Shown piece by piece: positions 41,436 through 49,671 of a stretch of DNA of 64,000 bases. Position numbers and translations under genes: made by a program. This stretch comes from Kribbella flavida DSM 17836 (GTDB lineage Bacteria; Actinomycetota; Actinomycetes; Propionibacteriales; Kribbellaceae). Within the stretch, counting starts at the first letter, position 1. Every line of letters starts with the position of its first letter. The notes beneath the pieces are model-generated. The model was not told the DNA's origin. It made no database searches and worked only from the letters and a program-made list of their open reading frames with translations. Location: assembly GCF_000024345.1 (NCBI RefSeq), contig NC_013729.1, forward strand, positions 3,968,001-4,032,000, written 5' to 3'.

Positions 41436-42907
41436 GATCCCATTGTCGCCAATGCGTCCAGGTGGCTCCGCACCCGGGTGACCGCCCGGCCGGCCGAGGC
41501 CACGCACGCCGCGATCCCGACCCCCCGGTACGCCGCGCCGCAGACCGCCAGTCCGGGCTGCTCGGCGACCGCGGCCTCCACCCGGTCGATCCGGTCCAGG
41601 TGCCCGACGGCGTACTGCGGAAGCCCGCCACCCCACCGGGACACCAACGCGCCGACGACCGGTGCATCCAGGCCGATCGCGGTCTTCAGGTCGGCGGCCG
41701 CCAGAGCAACCAGTTCCTCGTCGGAGCGCTGCAGCACGTACTCCTCGCCGAGCCGCCCGACCGAGCAGCGCAGCACGGCAAGGTCTCCCCCGGCTTCCGC
41801 GGACCACTGCCACTTCGCGTGCGAGTACGTCGACGCCTTGATCGTGCGGCCTTCGACCGACGGCACGAGGAAGCCGGAGCCCGTCGTGCCGGCCGGCCAG
41901 TCGCTCTTGCGGACCGCGAGCGTGACGATCGCCATGCTTGCGTAGTCGATCGTCGCCAGCTCGGCGGACGCCGCCGGGACCAGCTGCGCCAGCATCCGCG
42001 CCGCGGGCGAGGCCGGCGTCGCGACGATCACCGCGTCGGCGTGGACAAGTTGTGGCGCCGGGACCGGACCGGTCTCCAGGACGTAGCGCCCGGCCGACGT
42101 ACCGGACGCGTCGTCGGTGCCGCGGCTGATCCGGCGTACGGTCGTCGACCGGCGGATCTCGACGCCACGAGCGGTCAGGTCGGCCTCCAGCGCCTGGACG
42201 AGACGGTTGATGCCGCCGCGGATCCCGGCGAACACCGGAGAACCGTCCGCTGCCCGGCGCCGGCTGGTCGCCCGCAGCTCGGCGGTCGCGGCGAGCACGC
42301 TGGGGGCGGTCCGCAGTTTGGCGTAGAGCTCGGGCACGGCGGCCGCAAGCGAGATCTCGTCGGCCCGGCCCGCGTAGACGCCGCCGAGCAACGGGTCGAT
42401 CAGCTTGTCGGTCACGGCCGGTCCCATGCGGTCGGCAACGAACCGCCCGATCGCCACGTCCTCGGTGAGCGCGGGCTCGGGCAACTCGGCCTCCCGGGCG
42501 ACGCGCGCGGCGGCCTGCTCCCCCAGCACGTCGACCGTCGCCGCCGGGTCGACCGGCACGCCCATCACCGTCGGCGGAATCGGCAGGATCCGGTTGCCGA
42601 TCCACAACCCAGCGGAGGTCGTCGCCGGGTGCACCACGTCGTTCCCCAGGCCGACGGCCCGGATCAGGTCCACCGCCTCCGGCCTGCGGGCCAGCACGGA
42701 CTCGGCGCCCAGGTCGACCGGCACGCCTTCGAGCACGTCCCCGGCCAGCTTCCCGCCCAGCCGAGTCGCTCCTTCCAGCACGATCACCCGCGGCGTACGC
42801 CGCGGAGAGGACGAGTCCGCCCCCGGCGCGTCTCCCGCGACCAGCGCGTGCGCCGCCGCCAGCCCGCTGATCCCTCCACCGACAACAACCACCGTCCGTG
42901 CGTTCAC
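41432..42907 (-). CDS. cgoX: Coproporphyrinogen III oxidase (HemG/HemY type)
   Basis: A 491-residue FAD flavoprotein; by context (HemQ present) it oxidises coproporphyrinogen III rather than protoporphyrinogen. The N-terminal dinucleotide motif is [37 protein letters not shown], the C-terminal CSVGRLGEE and the FAD-binding [20 protein letters not shown] match HemY enzymes. GTG at 42907 follows GATGGAG. Part of the hemE-cgoX-hemQ operon, with a 151-bp gap from hemE. Confidence 0.94.
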   Translation of the reverse strand: MNARTVVVVGGGISGLAAAHALVAGDAPGADSSSPRRTPRVIVLEGATRLGGKLAGDVLEGVPVDLGAESVLARRPEAVDLIRAVGLGNDVVHPATTSAGLWIGNRILPIPPTVMGVPVDPAATVDVLGEQAAARVAREAELPEPALTEDVAIGRFVADRMGPAVTDKLIDPLLGGVYAGRADEISLAAAVPELYAKLRTAPSVLAATAELRATSRRRAADGSPVFAGIRGGINRLVQALEADLTARGVEIRRSTTVRRISRGTDDASGTSAGRYVLETGPVPAPQLVHADAVIVATPASPAARMLAQLVPAASAELATIDYASMAIVTLAVRKSDWPAGTTGSGFLVPSVEGRTIKASTYSHAKWQWSAEAGGDLAVLRCSVGRLGEEYVLQRSDEELVALAAADLKTAIGLDAPVVGALVSRWGGGLPQYAVGHLDRIDRVEAAVAEQPGLAVCGAAYRGVGIAACVASAGRAVTRVRSHLDALATMGS

Positions 42908-43058
42908 CGCTCCATCTTCACCCAGCTTGGACGCCCACCACTCACCAACCACCCGTTCGGTCGCCAGTCACACTTTCGCTGAGCGTGCCGTCGCCGGCGA
43001 AGCGGAGCTTGGTGAGTGCTGCGGGTTCGCTCCCGGAGCTGCTGCGCTTAAGGATCAG

Positions 43059-44153
43059 CTACCGCGTGGACTTGGCGTGCACGGCCTGGACGATCTTGTG
43101 CAAGACCTCCGGGTCGGCGTTCGGGGGGACGCCGTGGCCGAGGTTGAAGATGTGGCCGGGAGCGGACCGCCCCTCGGTGAGAATGCGGTCGAGCTGGGGC
43201 TCGATCGCCTCCCAGCCGGCGAAGAGCAGCGCCGGGTCGAGGTTGCCCTGGACCGGCTTCGGGCTGCCGCCGGCGGCGGTGATGCGGCGCACGGCCTCGT
43301 CGAGCGGGACACGCCAGTCGACCCCGACCACGTCCGCGCCGGCCTCGCTCATCAGGCCGAGCAGCTCGCCGGTGTTCACCCCGAAGTGCAGCCGCGGTAC
43401 GCCGTACTGCTCCAGCGCCCCGAAGACCTTCGCCGAGTGCGGCTGCACGAACTCCGCGTAGTCCCGCGGCGACAACGCGCCCGCCCACGAGTCGAACAGC
43501 TGGATCGCCGACGCGCCCGCCTCGATCTGCACCGACAGGTAGGCGATCGCCACGTCGGCCAGCCGGTCGGCCAGCGCGTGCCACAGCTTCGGGTCGGCGT
43601 GCATCAGCGACTTCGTCTTCGCGTGGTCCTTGCTCGGCCCGCCCTCGACCAGGTACGACGCGACCGTGAACGGCGCGCCCGCGAACCCGATCAGCGGCGT
43701 GCCTCCCAGCTCACCGACCAGCTGCCGTACCGAGTCGGTCACGTACGCCACGTCCGCCGGCGTCACCGGTCGCACCGCGGCCAGGTCCGCGGCCGTGCGC
43801 ACCGGCGCCGCGACCACCGGGCCGACGCCGGGCTGGATCTCCAGGTCGACGCCGACCGCCTTCAACGGCAGCACGATGTCGGAGAAGAAGATCGCCGCGT
43901 CGACGCCGTACCGGCGTACCGGCTGCAGGGTGATCTCCACGACGAGGTCGGGACGCATGCACGACTCGAGCATCGTGGTGCCCTCCCGCAGCGCCCGGTA
44001 CTCCGGCAACGACCGGCCCGCCTGGCGCATGAACCACACCGGAGTGTGCGGCCCGGGTTCGCCCCGGGCGGCGAGCAGAAAGGCGGAGCGGCTCAGCGGG
44101 TTCTCGGGGCGGTCGGCAACGGTCGGTGAGGGGACTGAAGGGGTCACAGGCAC
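43059..44153 (-). CDS. hemE: Uroporphyrinogen decarboxylase
   Basis: A 364-residue enzyme converting uroporphyrinogen III to coproporphyrinogen III. It has the substrate motif [38 protein letters not shown] with the catalytic Asp, [17 protein letters not shown] and [16 protein letters not shown] near the C-terminus. Start taken as GTG at 44153; a GTG at 44147 is also possible. It is divergent from DUF3000 at 44236. Confidence 0.95.
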   Translation of the reverse strand: MPVTPSVPSPTVADRPENPLSRSAFLLAARGEPGPHTPVWFMRQAGRSLPEYRALREGTTMLESCMRPDLVVEITLQPVRRYGVDAAIFFSDIVLPLKAVGVDLEIQPGVGPVVAAPVRTAADLAAVRPVTPADVAYVTDSVRQLVGELGGTPLIGFAGAPFTVASYLVEGGPSKDHAKTKSLMHADPKLWHALADRLADVAIAYLSVQIEAGASAIQLFDSWAGALSPRDYAEFVQPHSAKVFGALEQYGVPRLHFGVNTGELLGLMSEAGADVVGVDWRVPLDEAVRRITAAGGSPKPVQGNLDPALLFAGWEAIEPQLDRILTEGRSAPGHIFNLGHGVPPNADPEVLHKIVQAVHAKSTR

Positions 44154-44222
44154 GTCATCGATGATCCCATGCCCGCACCGCTCATCGGCGCGTCGTCACC
44201 GGCACCGGTGACAGATCAGTCG

Positions 44223-44228
44223 TAGGCT
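44223..44228 (+). promoter_or_regulatory. -10 box TAGGCT of leaderless DUF3000-rnd operon
   Basis: TAGGCT, 7 nt, then the ATG at 44236. Confidence 0.5.
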
Positions 44229-44235
44229 GCGATGC

Positions 44236-44838
44236 ATGGGTGCCCGCAAGCAGGTCGACGCGCCACCCGCGGAGTTCGCCGAGGCCCTGACGCAACTGCG
44301 TGAGGCCCGGTTCCGGCCCGAGGTCTTCGTCGAGGAGATGCCCGCGCCGCAGCGGATCGCTCCGCACGCGGCCGCGGTCAGCGCCGACGTGACGGTCGAC
44401 GGTGACGATGTCGCCACCGGCCGTCTGGTCGTCCTCTACGACCCGGACGGGAACGACGCCTGGCAGTCGACCTTCCGCTGTGTCGCGTACGTGCGCGCCG
44501 CCGTCGAGCCGGAGATGGTGACGGACGCGCTGCTCGGTGGCGTGGGCTGGACCTGGCTGATGGAGGCGCTGGCCGACCGGGGTGCCGATTTCCTGGCCCC
44601 GAGCGGTACCGTGACCAGGGTGGTGTCGGAAAGTTTCGGCGGAATGGCCGACGACGAGGCGACCGCGGAGATCGAGATCCGCGCCTCCTGGAGCCCGGTC
44701 CCGGGCCCGGACGGCGGGATCGACGTGACGCGGCACGCCGAGGCGTGGGGCGAGGTGCTGTGCACCGCGGCCGGGCTGCCGCCGGTGCCGCCGGGCGTGG
44801 TCGCGATGCCCACCCGCCGTGGTCAGCGGGGCCGATGA
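44236..44838 (+). CDS. DUF3000-family protein
   Basis: A 200-residue actinobacterial protein of unknown function: FAEALTQLREARFRPEVFVEEMPAPQRIAPHAAAVSADV, then VGWTWLMEALADRGADFLAPSGTVTRVVSESFGGMADD. It lies immediately before RNase D with a 4-base ATGA overlap, an arrangement I recall in many actinobacteria, so the two proteins may act together. No membrane helix or known catalytic motif is visible. Confidence 0.9.
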   Translation: MGARKQVDAPPAEFAEALTQLREARFRPEVFVEEMPAPQRIAPHAAAVSADVTVDGDDVATGRLVVLYDPDGNDAWQSTFRCVAYVRAAVEPEMVTDALLGGVGWTWLMEALADRGADFLAPSGTVTRVVSESFGGMADDEATAEIEIRASWSPVPGPDGGIDVTRHAEAWGEVLCTAAGLPPVPPGVVAMPTRRGQRGR

Positions 44839-46103
44839 GCCCGGCCGAGACCCAGCAGCCGCAGCCGCCCGTCCCGGACGACCCGACCGAGAACCTGCCA
44901 CTGCTCGAGCTCCGCGACGGGCTCTCCGACGTCGTCGACACCGACGCCGCGCTGCGTGACGTCGTCGAGGCGTTCGGTCACGGCACCGGGCCGGTCGCCG
45001 TCGACGCCGAGCGCGCCTCGGGGTACCGCTACTCGCACCGCGCCTACCTGGTCCAGCTGCGCCGCGAGGGTGCCGGGTCCGCGCTGGTCGACCCGATCCC
45101 GTTCGGCGACCTGTCCGTGCTCGGTGACGCGATCATCGACGCCGAGTGGATCATTCACGCCGCGAACCAGGACCTGGCCTGCCTGGCCGAGGTCGGCATG
45201 GTGCCGCGCCAGGTGTTCGACACCGAGCTGGCCGGCCGCCTGCTCGGCTACCCCAAGGTCGGCCTGGCGTCACTGGTCAGCGAGGTGCTCGGCTACCGGA
45301 TGCGCAAGGAGCACTCGGCCGCCGACTGGTCGACCCGTCCGCTGCCCGGGCCCTGGCTGGTGTACGCCGCGCTCGACGTCGAGATGCTGATCGAGCTGCG
45401 CGACGCGATCGAGCAGGAGCTGCGCCGCGAGGGCAAGTGGGAGTGGGCCCAGCAGGAGTTCGCCGCGATCCTGTCCGCGCCGCCGCGCGAGCCGAAACCC
45501 GACCCGTGGCGCCGGACCTCCGGCATGCACCGGGTCCGCAACCGCCGCAGCCTGGCCGTCGTCCGGGCGCTGTGGGAGGCCCGCGACCAGATCGCCGCGG
45601 CCGCCGACATCTCGCCGGGCCGGATCCTGCCGGACGCCGCGATCGTCGAGGCCGCGGCCGCGATGCCCGCCGACCGGGAGACCCTGCAGCGGCTCACGGC
45701 GTTCAAGGGCCGTGGCGCGCACCGGCACATGCGTACCTGGTGGGAGGCGATCGACCACGCTCGCCGGCTGCCCGACTCCGAGCTGCCCAAGCAAGGCCCC
45801 CGGTACGACGGTCCGCCGCCGGCCCGGGCCTGGGCCGAGCGGGACCCGGATGCCGCGGCTCGGCTGTCGGCCGCGCGCGCCGCGGTCGGCGAGATCGCCG
45901 AGGCGCACCGGCTGCCGACCGAGAACCTGCTCTCCCCCGACACCATCCGCCGGTTGGCCTGGACGCCGCCGGCCGAGTCGACCGTCGAGGTCGTCAGCGC
46001 GTTCCTGCGCGAGCACGGTGCCCGCGAGTGGCAGATCGGCCTGACCGCCCAGGTCCTCACCGACGCCCTCACCGTCACCGCCCCCGCCAAACCCCTCGAC
46101 TGA
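44835..46103 (+). CDS. rnd: Ribonuclease D-like 3'-5' exoribonuclease
   Basis: A 422-residue DEDD exonuclease with HRDC domain. The Exo motifs are VAVDAERASGYRYSHRAYLVQL (Exo I, Asp-Ala-Glu), WIIHAANQDLACL (Exo II) and DWSTRPLPGPWLVYAALDVEMLIEL (Exo III, Tyr-Asp). The HRDC region follows (RSLAVVRALWEARDQIAAAADISPGRILPD). The ATG overlaps the DUF3000 stop (ATGA). The C-terminus ends just before the C-rich flank of repeat copy C. Confidence 0.93.
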   Translation: MSPAETQQPQPPVPDDPTENLPLLELRDGLSDVVDTDAALRDVVEAFGHGTGPVAVDAERASGYRYSHRAYLVQLRREGAGSALVDPIPFGDLSVLGDAIIDAEWIIHAANQDLACLAEVGMVPRQVFDTELAGRLLGYPKVGLASLVSEVLGYRMRKEHSAADWSTRPLPGPWLVYAALDVEMLIELRDAIEQELRREGKWEWAQQEFAAILSAPPREPKPDPWRRTSGMHRVRNRRSLAVVRALWEARDQIAAAADISPGRILPDAAIVEAAAAMPADRETLQRLTAFKGRGAHRHMRTWWEAIDHARRLPDSELPKQGPRYDGPPPARAWAERDPDAAARLSAARAAVGEIAEAHRLPTENLLSPDTIRRLAWTPPAESTVEVVSAFLREHGAREWQIGLTAQVLTDALTVTAPAKPLD

Positions 46104-46413
46104 CCCCCGCCGCCCACGCCCCTCCACTGGCTCCAACGCCCGCGCCGCCCCGCCGACCGCCCCACCCGGCCAACCATCGGGTTGCCGCCGACCGCGTTCA
46201 AGCGGAATGAGCCGGAACCGGCGGTCGAAACCCGGCGTCCCCGCCCCGACTCTCCTGGGTTAACCCACCGGACGCACGGTTGGCCCGCCAGATTCCGAAG
46301 GGCCAACCCTGCATCTGGTGGGTCAACCCGCCAGACGCGGCAGGCTTGCGGCGAGGGACGGGGGCCGGGGCAGAGGCGAGGCGATGGTGGTTGAGAGGTG
46401 GTTGGAGGACGGG
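46104..46413. other. 310-bp gene-free gap holding repeat copy C
   Basis: Between the convergent rnd and glutathione-peroxidase genes. The left part (46104-46175) is C-rich, the middle is the palindromic repeat, and the right part is G-rich. I see no supportable coding sequence. Confidence 0.6.
46252..46334 (-). repeat. Nested palindromic repeat, copy C (inverted)
   Basis: Read on the minus strand it aligns with copies A and B: GGCGGGTTGACCCACCAGAT, the inner stem GCAGGGTTGGCCC with GGGCCAACCGTGC (one mismatch), then GGTGGGTTAACCC. It lies in opposite orientation to A and B and between convergent genes. Confidence 0.82.
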
Positions 46414-46902
46414 TCAGGTCGGGAGGTGCTGCTCGAGGGTGGTGACGAGGTCTGGGGAGTCGGGGGTGGTGCTGGTGCGGAAGCGGGCGGCGACGGTGCC
46501 GTCGGGCGCGACCAGGAACTTCTCGAAGTTCCACTGCACGTCCCCGGCCCGGCCCTCGGCGTCCGGGGTCTGCGTCAGCTCCTGGTAGAGCGGGTGCCGG
46601 CTGTCGCCGTTGACCTCGAGCTTGTCCAGCATCGGGAACGTCACGCCGTACGTCGTCGCGCAGAACGCCTCGATCTCCTCGGCCGTCCCGGGCTCCTGGC
46701 CGCCGAACTGGTTGCACGGGGCCCCGAGCACGGTGAAGCCGCGGCGCGCGTACTTCTGCTGCAGCTCCTCCAGCCCGGCGTACTGCGGGGTCTGGCCGCA
46801 CTTCGAGGCGACGTTGACCACCAGGACGGCCTTGCCCCGGTAGTCGGCCAGGGAGGTCTCCCCGCCGGACAGGGTGCGCAGCGGGATGTCGTACAGGCTC
46901 AT
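46414..46902 (-). CDS. Glutathione-peroxidase-family thiol peroxidase
   Basis: A 162-residue GPx fold enzyme. The peroxidatic Cys35 is in VASKCGQTPQY, with Gln in LGAPCNQFGGQEPG and Trp in VQWNFEKFLVAPDG completing the catalytic set. Actinobacteria lack glutathione, so thioredoxin or mycothiol is the likely reductant (inference). The ATG at 46902 overlaps the stop of the dienelactone-hydrolase gene by 4 bases. Confidence 0.94.
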   Translation of the reverse strand: MSLYDIPLRTLSGGETSLADYRGKAVLVVNVASKCGQTPQYAGLEELQQKYARRGFTVLGAPCNQFGGQEPGTAEEIEAFCATTYGVTFPMLDKLEVNGDSRHPLYQELTQTPDAEGRAGDVQWNFEKFLVAPDGTVAARFRTSTTPDSPDLVTTLEQHLPT

Positions 46903-47585
46903 GAGGTTCCTTGCTCGATGGGGAGAGTGCGGGACAGGAACTCCACCGTGCGCTGCCACGCCAAGGCGGACGCCTCCTGGTGGTGGAAGGCGGGCATCGG
47001 GTTGTCGAACGCGTGCCCGGCGCCCGGGTAGCGATGCACCTCCGCGTCGCCGAGCGAGGCGACGATCCGGTCGACGGTCTCCGGCGGCAGGTACTCGTCG
47101 GCGTCGCCGAAGTGGTGCAGGCTGACCGCGTCGACCTTCGGCGCGAGCTCCAGCAGGTCGGGCAGGGCCGAGCCGTAGTAGCTCACCAGGACGTCCGGCG
47201 TCGAGGCGGCGGCGACGTTGAAGCCCAGTCCACCACCGAAGCAGAACCCGATCACGCCGACACCGGTGTCTCGGCCGCGCAGGTACTCCAGCGCGGCCAC
47301 CGAGTCGGACACTGCCAGGTCCCAGTCGAGCCGGCCGAGGACCGCGATGGCGCGGTCCAGCAGGTCAGGCGCGTCCGGGTCCAGGTCGACGTCGTCGAGG
47401 CGCCAGAAGATCTCCGGTGCCGCCACGAAGTACCCCAGGCCGGCCAGTTGCGCGCCGCGCTCCTTGATGTAGTCGGAGACCCCGAAGATCTCCTGCAGGA
47501 GCAGCAGGCCGGGACCGTTGCCGCTCGGTGGTTCCCACACGTGGACGGGCATCAACCCAGTGCCGGTGTCGATTTCCAGAGTCAC
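46899..47585 (-). CDS. Dienelactone hydrolase family protein
   Basis: A 228-residue alpha/beta hydrolase. The nucleophile Cys115 in GVIGFCFGGGLGFN, an acid in HHFGDADEYLPPE and His in YPGAGHAFDNPM give the DLH Cys-Asp-His triad. The family also has LLLLQEIFGVSDYIKERG. The true substrate may not be dienelactone. GTG at 47585. Coupled (ATGA) to the downstream peroxidase gene. Confidence 0.92.
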   Translation of the reverse strand: MTLEIDTGTGLMPVHVWEPPSGNGPGLLLLQEIFGVSDYIKERGAQLAGLGYFVAAPEIFWRLDDVDLDPDAPDLLDRAIAVLGRLDWDLAVSDSVAALEYLRGRDTGVGVIGFCFGGGLGFNVAAASTPDVLVSYYGSALPDLLELAPKVDAVSLHHFGDADEYLPPETVDRIVASLGDAEVHRYPGAGHAFDNPMPAFHHQEASALAWQRTVEFLSRTLPIEQGTS

Positions 47586-47606
47586 ACTGTGGAGACTACC
47601 CAGCGG

Positions 47607-48284
47607 TCAGCCCACTTCCACGGACTCGCCGGCCGGCCGCTGCCGCCGGCTCGGGGCGGGCTTGGCCGGCACCCAGCGCCTGCACTCCTCGATCGCGTCG
47701 TGCAGCAGGTGGTACAGCCGCTCGTCGGGATCCGGGACGCAGGCCTGCGAGATGCCCTCGACCGCGCAGGACACCGCGCGCGGCGCCGTCCGGCGGGCGA
47801 AGTCCGGCGTACCGCGGTGCGGTTTGGCGGTGAACGCGCGAGCCCACTTGGTCGCCGCCGGAACCGCGTCGAGCGCCTCCTGCGACTGCGGCTCGATGCT
47901 GTCCTCGGGCCGCCCGTCCAGCAGGGCCAACTGCCGCTCCGCCACGATCAGCGCGACCGCGAGGATGTACTGCCGCTCCTGCGACACCACCGGCAGTGCG
48001 TGCTGGATGCAACGGACCGTCACCCGCGGTACGACGTGCGGGTCGTCCGGGGTCAGCCCGATCACCGACGGGATCAGCGGGGCGAGCCGGGACCGGCCGG
48101 CGTCGGTCGTGCAGTCGTTGACGTCTCGCGCGACGCCGGCGAGCAACGGGTGCGTGCAGGCGGGGTGGTCCGACCACGGCTCGCCGGCGAGGTAGGACGC
48201 GAACTCCATGAAGCAGGCGCCCTTGCGTGGATTGCGGTGCTTGCCCCGGCTCAGGACCGGGACGGCCAGATCGAAATTGGTCAT
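47607..48284 (-). CDS. Conserved hypothetical actinobacterial protein
   Basis: A 225-residue cytosolic protein that I do not recognise as a named family. Its start MTNFDLAVPVLSRGKHRNPRKGACFMEFASYLAGEPWSDHPACTHPLLAGVARDVND is distinctive. Several Cys and His (GACFME, HPACTHP, VNDCTTD) could bind a metal. It ends with a charged tail. The ATG at 48284 follows AGGAG at 8 nt, so the longer frame from 48725 is rejected. Divergent from fadA. Confidence 0.78.
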   Translation of the reverse strand: MTNFDLAVPVLSRGKHRNPRKGACFMEFASYLAGEPWSDHPACTHPLLAGVARDVNDCTTDAGRSRLAPLIPSVIGLTPDDPHVVPRVTVRCIQHALPVVSQERQYILAVALIVAERQLALLDGRPEDSIEPQSQEALDAVPAATKWARAFTAKPHRGTPDFARRTAPRAVSCAVEGISQACVPDPDERLYHLLHDAIEECRRWVPAKPAPSRRQRPAGESVEVG

Positions 48285-48413
48285 CAGAGCGACTCCTGAA
48301 GCGTGCCTGGTTTCCAGCATGCGCCCGATCGGCGCCACGCGCCACGGGTAACTTGTGCGCGGTTCGGCGGTCTGTGAGCAGCGGCACAGGCGCGCCTGCT
48401 TGGGGGGTTTCGT

Positions 48414-48429
48414 TACCGACCGGTAGCAT
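48414..48429 (+). promoter_or_regulatory. Possible operator/-10 upstream of fadA-fadB
   Basis: TACCG-AC-CGGTA (48414-48425) is a short perfect inverted repeat overlapping TAGCAT (48424-48429), a candidate -10. TTGGGG at 48400-48405 would be the -35 with 18-nt spacing. A TetR-type fatty-acid regulator is the natural candidate. Confidence 0.45.
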
Positions 48430-48471
48430 CGGCGGTGCTCCCCCACCTCGACCCAACAGAGGAGGGCCCTC

Positions 48472-49671
48472 GTGCCCCGTGAGATCCGCGATGTCGTGTT
48501 CGTCGACGGCGTTCGCACCCCGTTCGGCAAGGCCAAGGGCCAGTACGCCGAGACCCGCGCCGACGACCTGGTGATCAAGTGCATCCGCGAGCTGCTGCGG
48601 CGCAACCCGTCGCTGCCGCCGGAGAAGGTGGACGAGGTCGCGATCGCGGCCACCACCCAGATCGGTGACCAGGGCCTGACCATCGGCCGGACCGCGGCAC
48701 TGCTGGCCGGGCTCCCGCACAGCACGCCGGGCTACGCCATCGACCGGATGTGCGCCGGCGCGATGACGGCCGTCACCAGCACCGCCGCCGGCATCGCGTT
48801 CGGCGCGTACGACGTGGTGGTGGCCGGCGGCGTCGAGCACATGGGCCGGCACCCGATGGGCGAGGGCGTCGACCCGAACCCGCGGATCATCTCCGAGAAG
48901 CTGGTCGACACCTCGGCGCTGGTGATGGGCTCGACCGCGGAGAACCTGCACGACCGGTTCCCGTCGATCACCAAGGACCGCGCCGACGCGTTCGCCGTGG
49001 CGTCGCAGGAGCGCGCCGCCAAGGCCTACGCCAACGACCTGATCCAGCCGGACCTGGTACCGGTCGCGACCCGCTCGGCCGAGCTCGGCTGGGGCTACGC
49101 GACCACCGACGAGCCGATGCGCCCGGGCACCACGCTGGAGGACCTGGCCAAGCTCAAGACGCCGTTCCGCCCGCACGGCCGGGTCACGGCGGGCAACGCG
49201 GCCGGCCTCAACGACGGCGCCACCGCCTGCCTGCTGGCCTCCGCGGAGACGGCCGAGGCGCTCGGCCTGACGCCGAAGATGAAGCTGGTCTCCTACGGCT
49301 TCGCCGGGGTCGAGCCCGAGGTGATGGGCATCGGCCCGGTGCCGGCGACCGAGAAGGCGCTGAAGCTGGCCGGGCTGACCATCGACGACATCCAGGCCTT
49401 CGAGGTGAACGAGGCGTTCGCCGTCCAGGTGCTGGCCTTCCTCGAGCACTACGGCATCGCCGACGACGACCCGCGGGTCAACCCGTACGGCGGCGCCATC
49501 GCCTACGGCCACCCGCTCGCCTCGTCCGGCGTCCGGCTGATGAACCAGCTGGCCACGCAGTTCGAGCAGCGCCCCGAGGTCCGCTACGGCCTGACCACGA
49601 TGTGCGTCGGCCTCGGCATGGGCGGCACGGTCATCTGGGAGAACCCGAACTGGGAAGGAAACGCCAAGTGA
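48472..49671 (+). CDS. fadA: Acetyl-CoA acyltransferase (thiolase)
   Basis: A 399-residue thiolase, the last step of beta-oxidation. The nucleophile is Cys94 in IDRMCAGAMTAV. The conserved VNEAFAVQVLAF, the His in AYGHPLASSGVR and the second Cys in TTMCVGLGMGG are present. GTG at 48472 follows GAGGAGGG. It overlaps fadB by 4 bases (GTGA), forming the two-subunit trifunctional-type complex. Confidence 0.95.
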   Translation: MPREIRDVVFVDGVRTPFGKAKGQYAETRADDLVIKCIRELLRRNPSLPPEKVDEVAIAATTQIGDQGLTIGRTAALLAGLPHSTPGYAIDRMCAGAMTAVTSTAAGIAFGAYDVVVAGGVEHMGRHPMGEGVDPNPRIISEKLVDTSALVMGSTAENLHDRFPSITKDRADAFAVASQERAAKAYANDLIQPDLVPVATRSAELGWGYATTDEPMRPGTTLEDLAKLKTPFRPHGRVTAGNAAGLNDGATACLLASAETAEALGLTPKMKLVSYGFAGVEPEVMGIGPVPATEKALKLAGLTIDDIQAFEVNEAFAVQVLAFLEHYGIADDDPRVNPYGGAIAYGHPLASSGVRLMNQLATQFEQRPEVRYGLTTMCVGLGMGGTVIWENPNWEGNAK

